This document shows, piece by piece, positions 50,406 through 61,103 of a stretch of DNA of 64,000 bases. The translations under genes and the position numbers were made by a program. The DNA comes from Osmia lignaria lignaria (lineage: Eukaryota; Arthropoda; Insecta; Hymenoptera; Megachilidae), in NCBI RefSeq assembly GCF_051020975.1, contig NC_135043.1, positions 5,952,001-6,016,000 on the forward strand. The letters are read 5' to 3'. The notes under the pieces were generated by a model. That model ran no database searches. It worked only from the letters and a program-made list of their open reading frames with translations, and was not told the origin of the DNA. The stretch's first letter is position 1; every line of letters starts with the position of its first letter.

Positions 50406-52000
50406 TAATTAATTATTGCGCATAGAGCACGCTAGGTTCGAAAAATTTTACACAATTCAGATGGGATGCACGAGTCCCAAAAATTTGAAATCGCCATTAT
50501 AAGTCTTAAACGAATCTTCAATGAAGCTTTCAACCACTGTCTGATGAAAATCTGTCCACGCTTGCGGTCGTCGTGGAAAGTTTTCTCGAATTTATAGACA
50601 CACCGGTTGTGAACGAAAACGAGAGAGAATAGCTGTCGAAGCGAGGTGAAAATACAGCTTACTTTGGCTGGAAGGCAGAACGTGTTTCTGCTCGAACCGA
50701 GGAAACAACCAGGAAAGTTGATTGAACCAGACTTCTTGAGGAAACTCTCCACAGCCATTCAGTTCATCGATATCCGCGAATAGCTTCGAGAAATTTGCCT
50801 GATTCGAAATCTAAATCCTTCTCTTTTTCTCTCTTGATGCTTGCTTTCCTTCTTTCCAAATGGATTCTAGAGGGATACGGGATTGTAGTAAAGAACGGTG
50901 ATTAGAGCATCGTTCTTGCGGATAAACCTCAGTGACAGTGTGCCCCTTTTTCTTTGTTTTCCCCGGGGTCTTAATGGCTCAGCAAGGGTTCATTACATTT
51001 GATGCAAATTTGTAGCTTTTCATAGAGCAGAGACTTTTTTCACTTTCAGTTCTTTTGTTAGTCTGGTCTTCAGGACCAGATTGAGATTTCTAGAGCACGG
51101 GGTTATCAAACAAATTGCACTTCTGTCGAAATTTTCTATCCATCAATCAAAATCATTTGTGGTCGGGATAATTCTTGATCTTCAACTTGAGGTGGAATCA
51201 AATGGTTGTTCTCGGAATTTGAAAATCGTCTGTGCACGAACCGAGCTGGCCAACGCGTTGAATCGGCCATAATTGCGACACGAACGAATTAACCGACGAA
51301 TTAGTCCGGTGACAATCGTCGGATAATAGGCGGTGGAAGAGGTGGAGGGAAAAGGGTGTCAAACCGAACGATTCGTGGCTAATTGGACAGCATGAAATTT
51401 CGTTGTTGGCCCAACTGAATGATCGACGGATTTTCTTTCCCTGGAAAATTGCAATGGTGCGTTATATCGACCAAAAATTAACCGTGGAATCGGTTAATTT
51501 TACTAGACGATCTTGAAGAAAAAAATTCAACGAAAAGGTGAACTGTAACTAACAATTTATTTTTGTAATTTCCGTCTGAATACATTTTTTAATTACTTTT
51601 AATCAAGATATTCGTTCTTAGTCTTTTATCTTGGAGATGAAAGAATTATTTACAGAGGAGAATTAAAGCAAATTAGTTTCTTACTGAATAAAACATAAAT
51701 TAGGAGGAGTTAATAATATAATGGATTTTATTTTTGATTATCATTAATAATTTGAAGAAGAAAATTAAAAAATAAATGTAACCACTTACATTTATTCATA
51801 AATTAAGTCAATGATTTCATTCATTAAGTTTCCCTAATTACCCCGGAGGTTTTCCATTCTACCCTCGGTTCAGAACGTTTTTATTTTCTGTTCTGTTAAT
51901 CCAACCCTCGTTTCATCGTTCTATTAATTCATTAATCATCCCCTTTACAAATTCACATTCTGACATTACGTTTCTTCTTTCATCTTTTACCATCCTCTTA
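50406..52000. other. Non-coding DNA, no gene seen
   Basis: Mixed DNA to about 51.5 kb, then very AT-rich to about 51.85 kb. Nothing was recognised. Confidence 0.5.
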
Positions 52001-54713
52001 GACGAGTGTTCACCCTCGTGGTGGCAGCGTTAGTTCACACACCGACTTGTTTACCCACCCTTTAGCGAAACGGGGTGGCGAACGTTCATTCGTGTTTTCA
52101 GAAACGTCTGCCGTTTTGTTTTTCGTCGTCGATGTATAAATCGTTCGCTGTATCTTTCCACCCCCGGCCTCGAGTGCTCGAGTGCTCGAGCCTGCGCTCG
52201 CGCCTGTGTATCCTTTTATTTCTTCGATCAATCTTCGTTTTTGCCAACCAGCCAGCGAGCCAACCACCCACTCTTTCCCATGTTTCGAGAACCGACTCGC
52301 AGTTTTTTCTCCGCGGGAGTCGCGATCCTATTTACTGTGTTACACCACCGATTCCAGCGAGCCCGTACGTGTTCAGACATTCGAGTAACAATGTGTAGGT
52401 CTCTCGTAAATTCGTGTTTCTTTCCTGTGATTGCATCGATTGCACGTTCGAGTGCGATGAGGAAACTGTGATCGAACAGAAATTTCATGTGTCATCTCCC
52501 ATGTCCTCCTTCTATTCTGCTGTTTCGATCGTAAACCATCCTGCAAGTCATTAATGACTATTCTAAAAGAAATTTTGTCTTTTTTCTAAAAATAAAATTG
52601 AAACCAAAATGCAGTAATTTTTTATAATCTAATATACGCCAGCCTTCTGCTACCTTTGCATATAAAATTCACCCCTAAAATTACATCCACGTTTTACGAT
52701 AGCTATACTCCAGCGAATCTTTAATATCCCAAGAATCGAATATTTTTCACGCCTCCTCTTCCACCCTTCTTCGTTCGCTCCATATATAATTTTATATTTC
52801 TTCAAATTATCTTCCCCGTCCCGACGCACCCTTCTTGTTTCTCCTCTCTCTTATCGGCCCATCTCAACCCCCGCATTTTATAACTCCGCCGTTCGTGAAA
52901 GGGTTTTTCCCCCGGCTGCCAGAAAAACGTTTCTCGTAAACACGAGAGCATCGAAAACTCCCTCCATAGGCATTGTGGGTAACGCTTAATGCGACCGAGG
53001 CGTCGTTCAGACGCCACGGTACACACCCCTTAACTACCCTCTTCTGCGTTGTATCCCGGTCTCTCGCTTATTTTTATTTTCTTCCTTCCTTGCCCGGTAT
53101 TTTCCTGAAGCTTTCATCGTGCTTTTCGCACACACGTATATACGTGTACTATGTAGATTCTCGCGAGGAGAGTTTTCTTTCGTCGAGAGGAACGCTTGAA
53201 ATTTTGCGCGACCCGAGAGACGCATACGAGCCCGGTCCAGTTTAATCCTTACCCTTTGGTCACTCTGCCGACTTTTACAGGGCTCGTTCTACTTTTTTTC
53301 TAGCACCTACTAGTTACAGCTTTTCATACTTTCCTTACTCCTCGTTGCCGTATCGCCCACTTGTTTCTTATGCTCGATGGTTCTTCGCAGTGTTTCACCC
53401 TCTGTCTATTCTTATCCAGGGCAAACGAACGCATTATGCTACTTTCCTTTCTGCGTATGCTGAGCTAATTAGCCCCTTGCCCTATATGACAGTTCAATTT
53501 TTATTTTTATTTATTTTGGAATTCAGTCAACGAATTAGCTGTTAGCAAAAATTATAGGAAAGAGGGTAACAACGAAACCCTTTTCTTTATAACAATATTT
53601 TGAAATTTGATATTTGAGATTTCAGCCCTGTAACTACGTAACGTTTCGAATAAGTTTTTCCAGCAACCTCGTACAATGTCCATCGTTGTCCCATCGTTGT
53701 TGTTTCTTCTTATTACACTGTTCTCTGTACGAAGGAATTTTTTTTATTTCCACCGTTGTCCTCTCTCTGGCAGCCACGAAATCCCTTCAAACCCGAGCGA
53801 TAACTTTTATTGTCTTTATCTTTATCTCTCCGTTCTATCGGTGTCCCTTCTGTACACCCTAAAACACATCTCTTCGTTCTTTTTTTTTCTTTTTCTTTTA
53901 ATTGCACGCTGCTTCTTCGTCTCACCCCGTTCCGCTGATTAACTCGCTGTCCGACTGTGTTCTTCTCTCTTTCGGACATTGTCGCTTCTTTTTTTTTTTG
54001 CTTCATTCCTCGCTGTCGGATTATTGTCCGTTGTTCTCCCTTTTTATTGGCCCTTCCTGCGCTGACAGTTTACGGTCTCCACCCTGTCGTAACTTTTACC
54101 CTTGCGTGCCCGGACTTCTTCCGCTCCGGCTTGCATCGTCACGGAATTTTTCCCTCGTTGTATCAGACCGGGGTGTCTCTATTGGGAGCGTTTCTTTCGC
54201 TCGAACGCGACGCGTAAAGAAGCGGACACGCTACTTGTACACTTTCTTGTTCGCTCGTTTCGCGACACTTATCGTCAAGGCGAATGAACTCCTTGAGACC
54301 GAGGGTTGAATTAAGGGTAGTTTGGAATTTTGCGAAAGGCTTGAAGCGATATTGGAGTTTGATGTACCATTTGCTTTTTTATATAGCGCAATATAAGGGT
54401 TGTTTTGCTTAACATTTTTTTTCTATGGATACCATGCTGATGTTTTATATTACAAGAATTCCAAGCAGAAGGGTGTTTAACACAGTTACTCATTTATTTC
54501 TCAGCTCAAAGAAGCAGCTTCATCGATCTCACCCCTTTACAAATTCATTAATTGGTTCGTGCAAGCATTCGTTGATTTGCTCGATTACTGATTCACTTTC
54601 TGACTAAAGCGTTCACTAATTACTTCGTTCGACTACTAATTCACTTCCTCGCTAGAACAAATCATTATTTACTTACCGGTTTCCCTCTTTCCGGGTCCTC
54701 TTTTAGACTCTTC
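52001..54713. other. Pyrimidine-rich non-coding tract
   Basis: From about 52.7 kb the + strand is strongly C/T-rich, and this continues past the repeat at 54.7 kb. Stop codons need A or G, so long overlapping frames appear here on the + strand, none with a known domain. CTCGAG occurs three times at exact 8-base spacing at 52,169-52,190. T-runs are frequent. Confidence 0.6.
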
Positions 54714-54760
54714 TCAACCGTCGTACGGCGGACCATGAAGAGAGCCCTGAATTATCTCTT
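54714..54760 (-). mobile_element. TTAA-type short repeat, copy 14 (minus)
   Basis: The + strand reads TCAACCGTCGTACGGCGG, then ACCATGAAGAGAGCCCTG. The TTAA edge is TCAA and one core base is changed (CCATGA). The far half has been lost into the pyrimidine tract. Confidence 0.65.
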
Positions 54761-56600
54761 ACAGTGTAACTCAAGAGAAGATTTCTATTATTTTTATCTT
54801 TTATTTCTTTCAATCGATACTTACTTCCCGTATCTCTTCTCTTCCTTATTCTCACCTCTTTATTTTTCCATCTCAGTATCATATTTCTTCTTTTCTTACC
54901 TCTCCATGAAAGTTGTATTTTCCTTTTCTTTATTTCCCCTTCACCAACACCCTCTTCCTCTTTCTCGACTCGAATTTCTTCACGTCCAAGAGATTTCCCA
55001 CTGTTTACACTTTCGTTTCTTTCCTTCCCAACTTTTCTTTCTCCATCCTTCTCCTTCGAGTTACCCAATCGTTAACTCTTTCTCGTTTTTTACTCCCTTT
55101 GTCTCGTCCTTTCGCTAACTGCTCCGTGGTTCTCTTTTTCCTTCCCGTATATACGCGTCTGTGAGCGCGCACACGAGGGGGTTGGCGCTCAGTCGAGGGG
55201 CAGAGAATATTATTCAAAGCAAGATTTACATTTTTACGACGCTACCGTTTTCTACCAAAACCACCGACGAGAATAGGAATTAGATTCATTTACATACATA
55301 TATACGTGCACCGCCGTGCGACCACCGCCTACCGAGCCTCCTCGCGTAAAGGAGATTAATGCCTTGATTAGTACGTTTTCCACGACTTATCGCTTCTCCA
55401 ACCCCGTTTCTCTTCTTCATTATCCAACCAGAGATTTTCCTTTCCGACGATACTCGAGGTTATCCCCCTTTTTTTCTAAAATATTCCAATTCTTTTCATT
55501 CGATCCACTCGCTTTGATACATTAACCCTCGACTAAGGGTAGTCGGGTCAATCACCTACGAATGGTGTATCCGTTGAAATTAGACATCGAAATTGTTTAA
55601 ACATAAACTCCAGAAAGTTTATGAATAAAGTAGTTGGAATCTAATTAATTGTTCCCCTTAATTGGTACATTCTCTTGGTACTTTTATCAGAGAAGAAAAG
55701 AACGTAAAGCTAGTACTTTATCCAAGTTCCTTCAGATTTATTCAGCAATCTGTGAGAAACGAGAGTTCAGCTCCTTTATACAAGGTTTGTTGATTGATTT
55801 ACCAAAGCTTTTCTTCGCGGCGTCAAAGATTTCCGATAACTGGATCACCGTGAAAGGCTGGTGCTTACAAGATCACTGGTACACAGTTACAAGATACCTT
55901 TTCATTAAATCACCAACTGTTTCGCGCCGGTGTTTGAAGTAAGTTCCCGATTTCCTCGGTACTGCTTGTTACTTTCGAACGGGAACAAGAAGTTCGAGGA
56001 AATTTTAATTGAACGACTCATTATACCGTTAACTACAATCCCTGCGCTAGTCGCGTTGGAAATCTTCGATTCGTTGTGGACGTCGAAATATGACTTTATA
56101 GAGGATTCAAAAATCTTTGGATATTTTTGAAGAATATCTGGAGGAAGCAAATTACAGGGTAAAAGCAACGAGACTATCCTGCATACGTAATGCAGTTCGA
56201 AGTCCGACGAGAAACGGGGTTACTAGCTTAACAGGGCTTTCGTGCGTTTAGCAAGAGCGTAATCCTGGAACCGCATGAATCGTTGATTTAATGCAATTTT
56301 AATGAATGCGAATTTGTAAGGATTGTTAATCGCTGTGGAAACACGAACCATGTTACAATAAACGGTGAACGGTGAAAATAAATTGATATCTTTTCTCCAA
56401 CTTCAATTAACTCCCTTCTATACGAAGTGATAAAATAAATTCATTCATTGCTTAGGTTATTCATTAGAATTATAATAACGTAATGATGTGATAATTGAAG
56501 GTTTGTATTAAAAAATAATTAAGATCGCGGGTGGGGATAGATGTCAGGAACAAGAAACTTAATTATAAAAAATTGAAGATGAACAGTTTAATAATACTTA
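54761..56600. other. Pyrimidine-rich then mixed non-coding DNA
   Basis: C/T-rich on the + strand to about 55.5 kb, with ATACATATATACGTG microsatellite-like sequence near 55,291. At 55,522 a TTAACCCTCGACTAAGGG word resembles a TTAA-type terminus but lacks the family interior. No gene was recognised. Confidence 0.5.
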
Positions 56601-56601
56601 C

Positions 56602-56676
56602 CTGAGGATGCTGATAGTTGGAAACGGGGGATGGAACGGGATTGGAAGAAGTCCAAGAAAAAATTAATCAACAGTC
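56602..56676 (-). other. Weak candidate internal exon, minus strand (75 nt)
   Basis: On the minus strand GTGTTTCTTCCAG is a good acceptor. It is followed by 75 bases and then CATCCTCAG joined to GTAAGTATT, a near-perfect donor. One of three frames stays open through the segment. A second GTAAGT lies only 17 bases before the acceptor AG, which is unusual. No protein similarity is recognised, and the strand is opposite to the recursive sites. It could be an exon of a nested or antisense transcript, or chance. Confidence 0.2.
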
Positions 56677-56679
56677 CTG

Positions 56680-58046
56680 GAAGAAACACTTACCTAGTAC
56701 GTCGCAATAAGTTATGCAAGATCAGTTGGGAGAATGCAATTAAGAACATTGAAAAGAAAATTGTCTTAGGATGTAATTATCTCGACCTAGTTTCGATGAC
56801 ATGCGATAAATGATGCGTCTGTCTTCTTTTTAAGTGAGAAAGATTCTCCAATAATCGCATACAATAGATTCATAAATTCGATGATTCTTTTATTAACCCT
56901 TGCTCAACCAACCCTGCGAATCTTAAATCAATATTATATTTTATTTAGGAAGTTTCGTCTACTTATTTGCGAAATACATTAAATTATAAATATTCGTCTA
57001 CAAGGTAGACCTAGTGTCCGATTAAGGGGAAATCTGAGGGGGCTGCAACCCTGGACCCCATTTTGCAGAAGGCCCTGCTTTTGGGCCCAGAGGAGCTGGG
57101 TAGACCCATAAAAATGACCACTTATTTCATGGTTAAAAATTTAATTTTTTATTAATTAGTAAATTTAATTAATTTAATTTTTTAAATATGGAATATTTTG
57201 TAGACGTCATAGTTGGGGAAAAATTTTTAGTGAATAATCGAACAGTTAATTATATTTCATGATCTCGTTGAATACTGAGGATAATCAAAAGATAATTCGA
57301 GATACTGTCAATGGACCTCTATTCAAGCACTCATTACTCTAGAACAATGTTTCGTTTAACTATATTCTGCAGCCGCCACGGCTGTTCTTTTATGCGAAAC
57401 AGGTGTGCCAGCGTCCATTCGACCGGCTTTCGATACAAAAGTCAGAAGCAATTTCCCGGGAACTTGTGCTAGGTTCATTAGCCTCTTTGATTAGCTAATT
57501 TTACTCTCGACATCGGCGATAAAATTCTGCCCCCGTATCGACCGTCCTTTAGCGTTCCACTGACCCGAAGTATTTGTTTCACTACCTTTGTTAGCTAAGT
57601 TTCCGACGATAATTGCACCTTCCGAAAATGTAATTGAAAATATCGAAAGAAAGTAATATGAAAAATTTACACTTCAATTTAGAAAATTTTATTTTAGAAG
57701 TATTTACTCGATTACTGATTTAATCTGTAAAAGGGGTGAATTATTAAGGAGTTAGAAAACCCAAACTAGATCAGAGTGCATTAGCCACAGCTAATACCAA
57801 AGATCGAGACCACACAGAATTCCATATTAAACACCTTGAAAGCACAGGGTGCCTAATACACTCGATTTAGGAGTGACTTTACCGCAACATCGTGGATACA
57901 TGAAACCCGATGTAAATAGCTTTAGACGCACACAGTTGACACTGGACTCGTGGGATTCCACATAAACACCGAGACCTGCAGAATTCTATACAAATGATAG
58001 TGCACTCTTGAGGCTATGAATTCGTGGTTTCTAAAAGAAACGAATA
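56680..58046. other. Non-coding DNA, no gene seen
   Basis: Mostly AT-rich, apart from the GC-rich fragment at 57,006-57,115. No exon or RNA gene was recognised. Confidence 0.5.
57006..57115. repeat. GC-rich fragment of an unclassified transposon-like repeat
   Basis: A block of about 110 bases with GGGGGCTGCAACCCTGGACC, then GGCCCTGCTTTTGGGCCC and GAGCTGGG sits abruptly in AT-rich DNA. Its GGCCC-rich, part-palindromic make-up resembles the ends of some insect DNA transposons. I cannot name the family and no second copy is in the window. Confidence 0.35.
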
Positions 58047-58140
58047 TACAGTAAACTCTCGTTATATTGCCCGAGACGGGACTGAAGGAGGGGACAATTT
58101 TTCAAATTTCTAAGCTCTCATTTAAAGAGGGTAGTAAAAA
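58047..58140 (+). mobile_element. DNA-transposon terminus, TA + CAGTAAACTCTCG type
   Basis: TA is followed by CAGTAAACTCTCGTTATA and TTGCC at 58049-58071. The next 60 bases, including GGACAATTTTTCAAATTTC and TAAGCTCTCATTTAAAG, align with the element at 8,357. This copy has 14 extra bases after the terminus. No right end or transposase was found. Confidence 0.65.
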
Positions 58141-58696
58141 TGCTAAAATGTTATTCAAGAAATCATTTTATCCACTTTATACACAAGAAACGTTTATAGA
58201 AGAAATAAAAATTGATTTCAATTTGAAAATAAAATTTGAGTAGCAATTATAGGAGTGATTTTTTAATTAAAATTTCCATTGCAGTGATAATTAATTATTA
58301 TAAAGCAAGGAGAAATCATAATAGCAAATTTCACAGCAATTAGCTGGGAACAGCGGTGGTGAATCATGCCTGGGGAGGATCCGCATACGAATCGATCAAA
58401 TCAGCCCCGGGCGTTCTCGCTGTGCAACAATCTATGCGGAAATTAGTCGGCGAATGGTAATTAACGTCTGAACTGGTTCGTTTCGTCCTAGCCAGCGAGG
58501 AACTTTGTTTATGAGCTTCTTGGCTAGCCGAAGGTCATTAGAAACGTAATATCGGCTAGTGAACGCTTGTCGTGGAAATTGTTCGGATATTACTCTGTCG
58601 AATATGATAAATGAAACATTGAACCGTACGTACAATATTTTTTTCATAAATGCATTTAGAATTGTTCTTATTTTTGTATATTTTTGATTATACTAT
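58141..58696. other. Non-coding DNA, no gene seen
   Basis: This may include the remainder of the element that starts at 58,049, whose right end I could not place. Otherwise featureless. Confidence 0.4.
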
Positions 58697-58785
58697 TTAA
58701 TCCTTGAATAGAGGAGCCTGAGTCAACTTAAACTTACAAAACATATACAAGGATATTAAAATTGGCATTCTCTCCGTGATAAAAT
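58697..58785 (+). mobile_element. TTAA-type short repeat, copy 15 (core damaged)
   Basis: TTAA at 58697-58700 is followed by TCCTTGAATAGAGGAGCCTG, matching the left end of the 105-bp copy. ACAAAACATATACAAGG and ATATTAAAATTGG follow, then a damaged core (ATTCTCTCCGTGAT). It confirms the left half of the family, which most other copies have lost. Confidence 0.65.
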
Positions 58786-60685
58786 ATTTTCAGCAATTTC
58801 TTTTTGATATTTTCACAATTTTTCAATAACCATAGCAGAGTATTATATTGCTCTAAACGTTCTAAATTATTTTCAATTTTTCTTAAGATACTTCATCCAC
58901 ATTCTAGATATCCGTTGAAATTACTCGCAGTGACATAAAAACTGTTATTAAAGCAACCCTCGCGTCTTGCTGACAACACATCCGTAATAATCCCCTGCGG
59001 AAAATTCACATATATTCGTATCTGGAGTCGGTGAAATTAAGCGTCCCATTCTTCCCTGGGTTGAAAGAAACCAGGGACGAGAGTGATGGTTCTCTAAATT
59101 CAACCGACGACGCCTAGCTCATTTGCATACTTCATTCCGTGCACGAAACACATCTCTCCAATCGTTTCGTCAAACAGCGGCAATCCCAACGGAGGACTCG
59201 CCTTATATCGAGGAACACGTTGCTCGTTTCCTTTTCTTTTTTTTCTTTCTATTCCCTCGGTCCCTTCCAAACAGCCTAGCTGCACGGAAGTTAATTGCGC
59301 TCTTTCAGGCCGGTTGGTACGGGCGTCGATTGAAATTTAGCGCGGATTCACGGGGACCAGACTCGGGTCTTGTCGTTTACATACATTATGAATTTCTTCA
59401 CGCCTTCCTGACACGATTCCGTCGACACAAAGTCTCGCGTTTTTCGCGGCTCGACGAAAAATGAACAGAAGAAAAAGAGGCCGCGTGTCCTCGCTCTCTT
59501 TCCGTTTCCGGCTTTTGCTTGTGCTCGCGCGAACAGCCCTTCACTTGAGAGGGTCGACAAGAGAAAGAGAGAGAAGGAGAGATAGGGGAAAAAAGGGAAG
59601 AGAAGAGGATAAGAGGTAAACGTTTTTGGAATTGTAGCAACCCTTGTTCGTCGAGGTGCAAAGACACCCTCCGCCTCTTTCGAGCAATGGCTCCTTCAGA
59701 AAGCGAGATCAACGTGACGGAAACATAAATTTCGGTTCTCTGGCCCCGGTGAGAAAGCTCTTTCACGACGATGGATGAATTTTCGGCCGTGGTCGGCGAC
59801 GCATTGTCCGGCACATCGTATCCCGGATTCGGCACTTGATTTACCGCTCGTTTCGTCGATCCTCGTACGCTTCGAATCGGTCGCTTTTCAACGAGAAATC
59901 CTCGGTGTAATGCTAGATATTCGCTTGCGATCGTACGGGGGGAGGGAAATATGGAGCGGAATTTTGACGCGGATATTAACCCTTATCCGGTCAAGGTAAT
60001 CCCGCGCTCTTCCACTCTCGTGCACTTAATTTATTCAAAAATCTAATTCAACGCTACTCTACCTCCAAATATTTCACTCGAAATATTTGAAGGAAAATTT
60101 AGGAGATAATAATTAAACTAACTCGATAATGATTCAAGGAAGAATTTCATTCATTAAAATTCAACTGTATTGTTCTACCGAGTACTCGACAACTTCATCC
60201 TCGTTTCCATTTTCTCCCTCGAGTCTAAATAAAATTTCAAAGCCTCCGCTTCTCCAAGAAAAGATCTGTTTATACATTCTTCGTTTTATTGCACGTTCTA
60301 TTTAACGCGCGTGCACGATGTCCGGGAAACAAGGGAGAACGGAAGCCGAGAAAATCCGCTGCCGTTTCCGCTTTAGTTACGTTATCACAAGCATCATTTC
60401 GTAACGCGAAGTTACTTCAGAGATCTTTCGGGGAAGGATACGCCTCTTGTTCCATCTGCTTCTTTCCTTTTTCTCCGCTTGAAGCGCGAATCGTGTAGCC
60501 CAATATAAAGCGGGCCAGTTCATAAACCGGCTTGAAAGCTATAACTTGAGGGAAAAGTGGATGAGGAACTGAAATGAAACAGGTGGCCACTGTGTGCGTG
60601 TTATCAGGTATTTCAACGTTCTTTCCCTCTGGTAATGTTACAACAATCGTATTAAGAATTAATACGGTGGGGAAAGTAATTTTTT
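58786..60685. other. Non-coding DNA, no gene seen
   Basis: CpG-rich patches lie at 59.1-59.95 kb, with frames on both strands, and at 60.3-60.5 kb. A purine-rich run lies near 59,550-59,610. No exon was recognised. Confidence 0.5.
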
Positions 60686-60753
60686 TTAACCCTTCAACAG
60701 CGCAGTCTGTAAATAATTGGGACTCTCTCCATGGTCCGCCGATAGAGAGTTCA
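60686..60753 (+). mobile_element. TTAA-type short repeat, copy 16 (68-bp deletion form)
   Basis: TTAACCCTTCAACAGCGCAG at the left is joined through a short spacer to AATTGGGA and a perfect core CTCTCTCCATGGTCCGCC, ending GAGAGTTCA where TTAA has become TTCA. Both ends are kept while the interior is largely deleted, which supports the boundaries inferred from the 105-bp copy. Confidence 0.7.
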
Positions 60754-60990
60754 TTCTGTAATTCAGACGGATGAGATTCAATTTAGTGTATTTTTTAAAT
60801 AAATTTGAAAATAGTCAAGTGATGACTTAAACTGCCCCTAATTTTGTATAAAGAATATTATAGTATAAGTTTTTTAAAATTGATGCTATCAGTTGCAAAG
60901 ACTGATCCATTTAATGCGAAGAAATTGATAAGTCCTTCGATCGCCTTAAATAATCATTAATTCAGTTTGGCAAATGAAAATTCAGCGATT
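60754..60990. other. Non-coding DNA before recursive site 3
   Basis: AT-rich, nothing recognised. Confidence 0.5.
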
Positions 60991-60991
60991 T

Positions 60992-61033
60992 TCCAATTCT
61001 CACGTTGTCTCTTATCTTTGTTCGCAGGTATGT
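60992..61033 (+). promoter_or_regulatory. Candidate recursive (ratcheting) splice site 3
   Basis: A long pyrimidine-rich tract (TTCTCACGTTGTCTCTTATC, then TTTGTTCGCAG) abuts GTATGT at about 61027/61028. The acceptor tract is the best of the three; the donor is the GTATGT variant, common in insects. It sits 28.3 kb after site 2, while site 2 is 27.2 kb after site 1. Confidence 0.6.
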
Positions 61034-61097
61034 ACGGCTTTCCATGCAGTTAATCACCGCCGAATGGCTTAAATAACGAGAAGCTAGTGCATCCGAG
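61028..61097 (+). other. Candidate recursive-splicing exon 3 (about 70 nt)
   Basis: The next strong donor is GTGAGTAT at about 61098, giving a potential exon of about 70 nt. A 171-codon frame follows from that GTG, but it runs into the pyrimidine tract and lacks an ATG start, so it is not called as coding. Confidence 0.4.
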
Positions 61098-61103
61098 TGA
61101 GTA

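Noticed and set aside
53614..54309. Several overlapping plus-strand frames of 80-135 codons
   Set aside because: C/T-rich DNA lacks stop codons, so frames stay open without coding.
55520..55560. TTAACCCTCGACTAAGGG word as another TTAA-type element
   Set aside because: Only the first dozen bases match; the core and interior words are absent.
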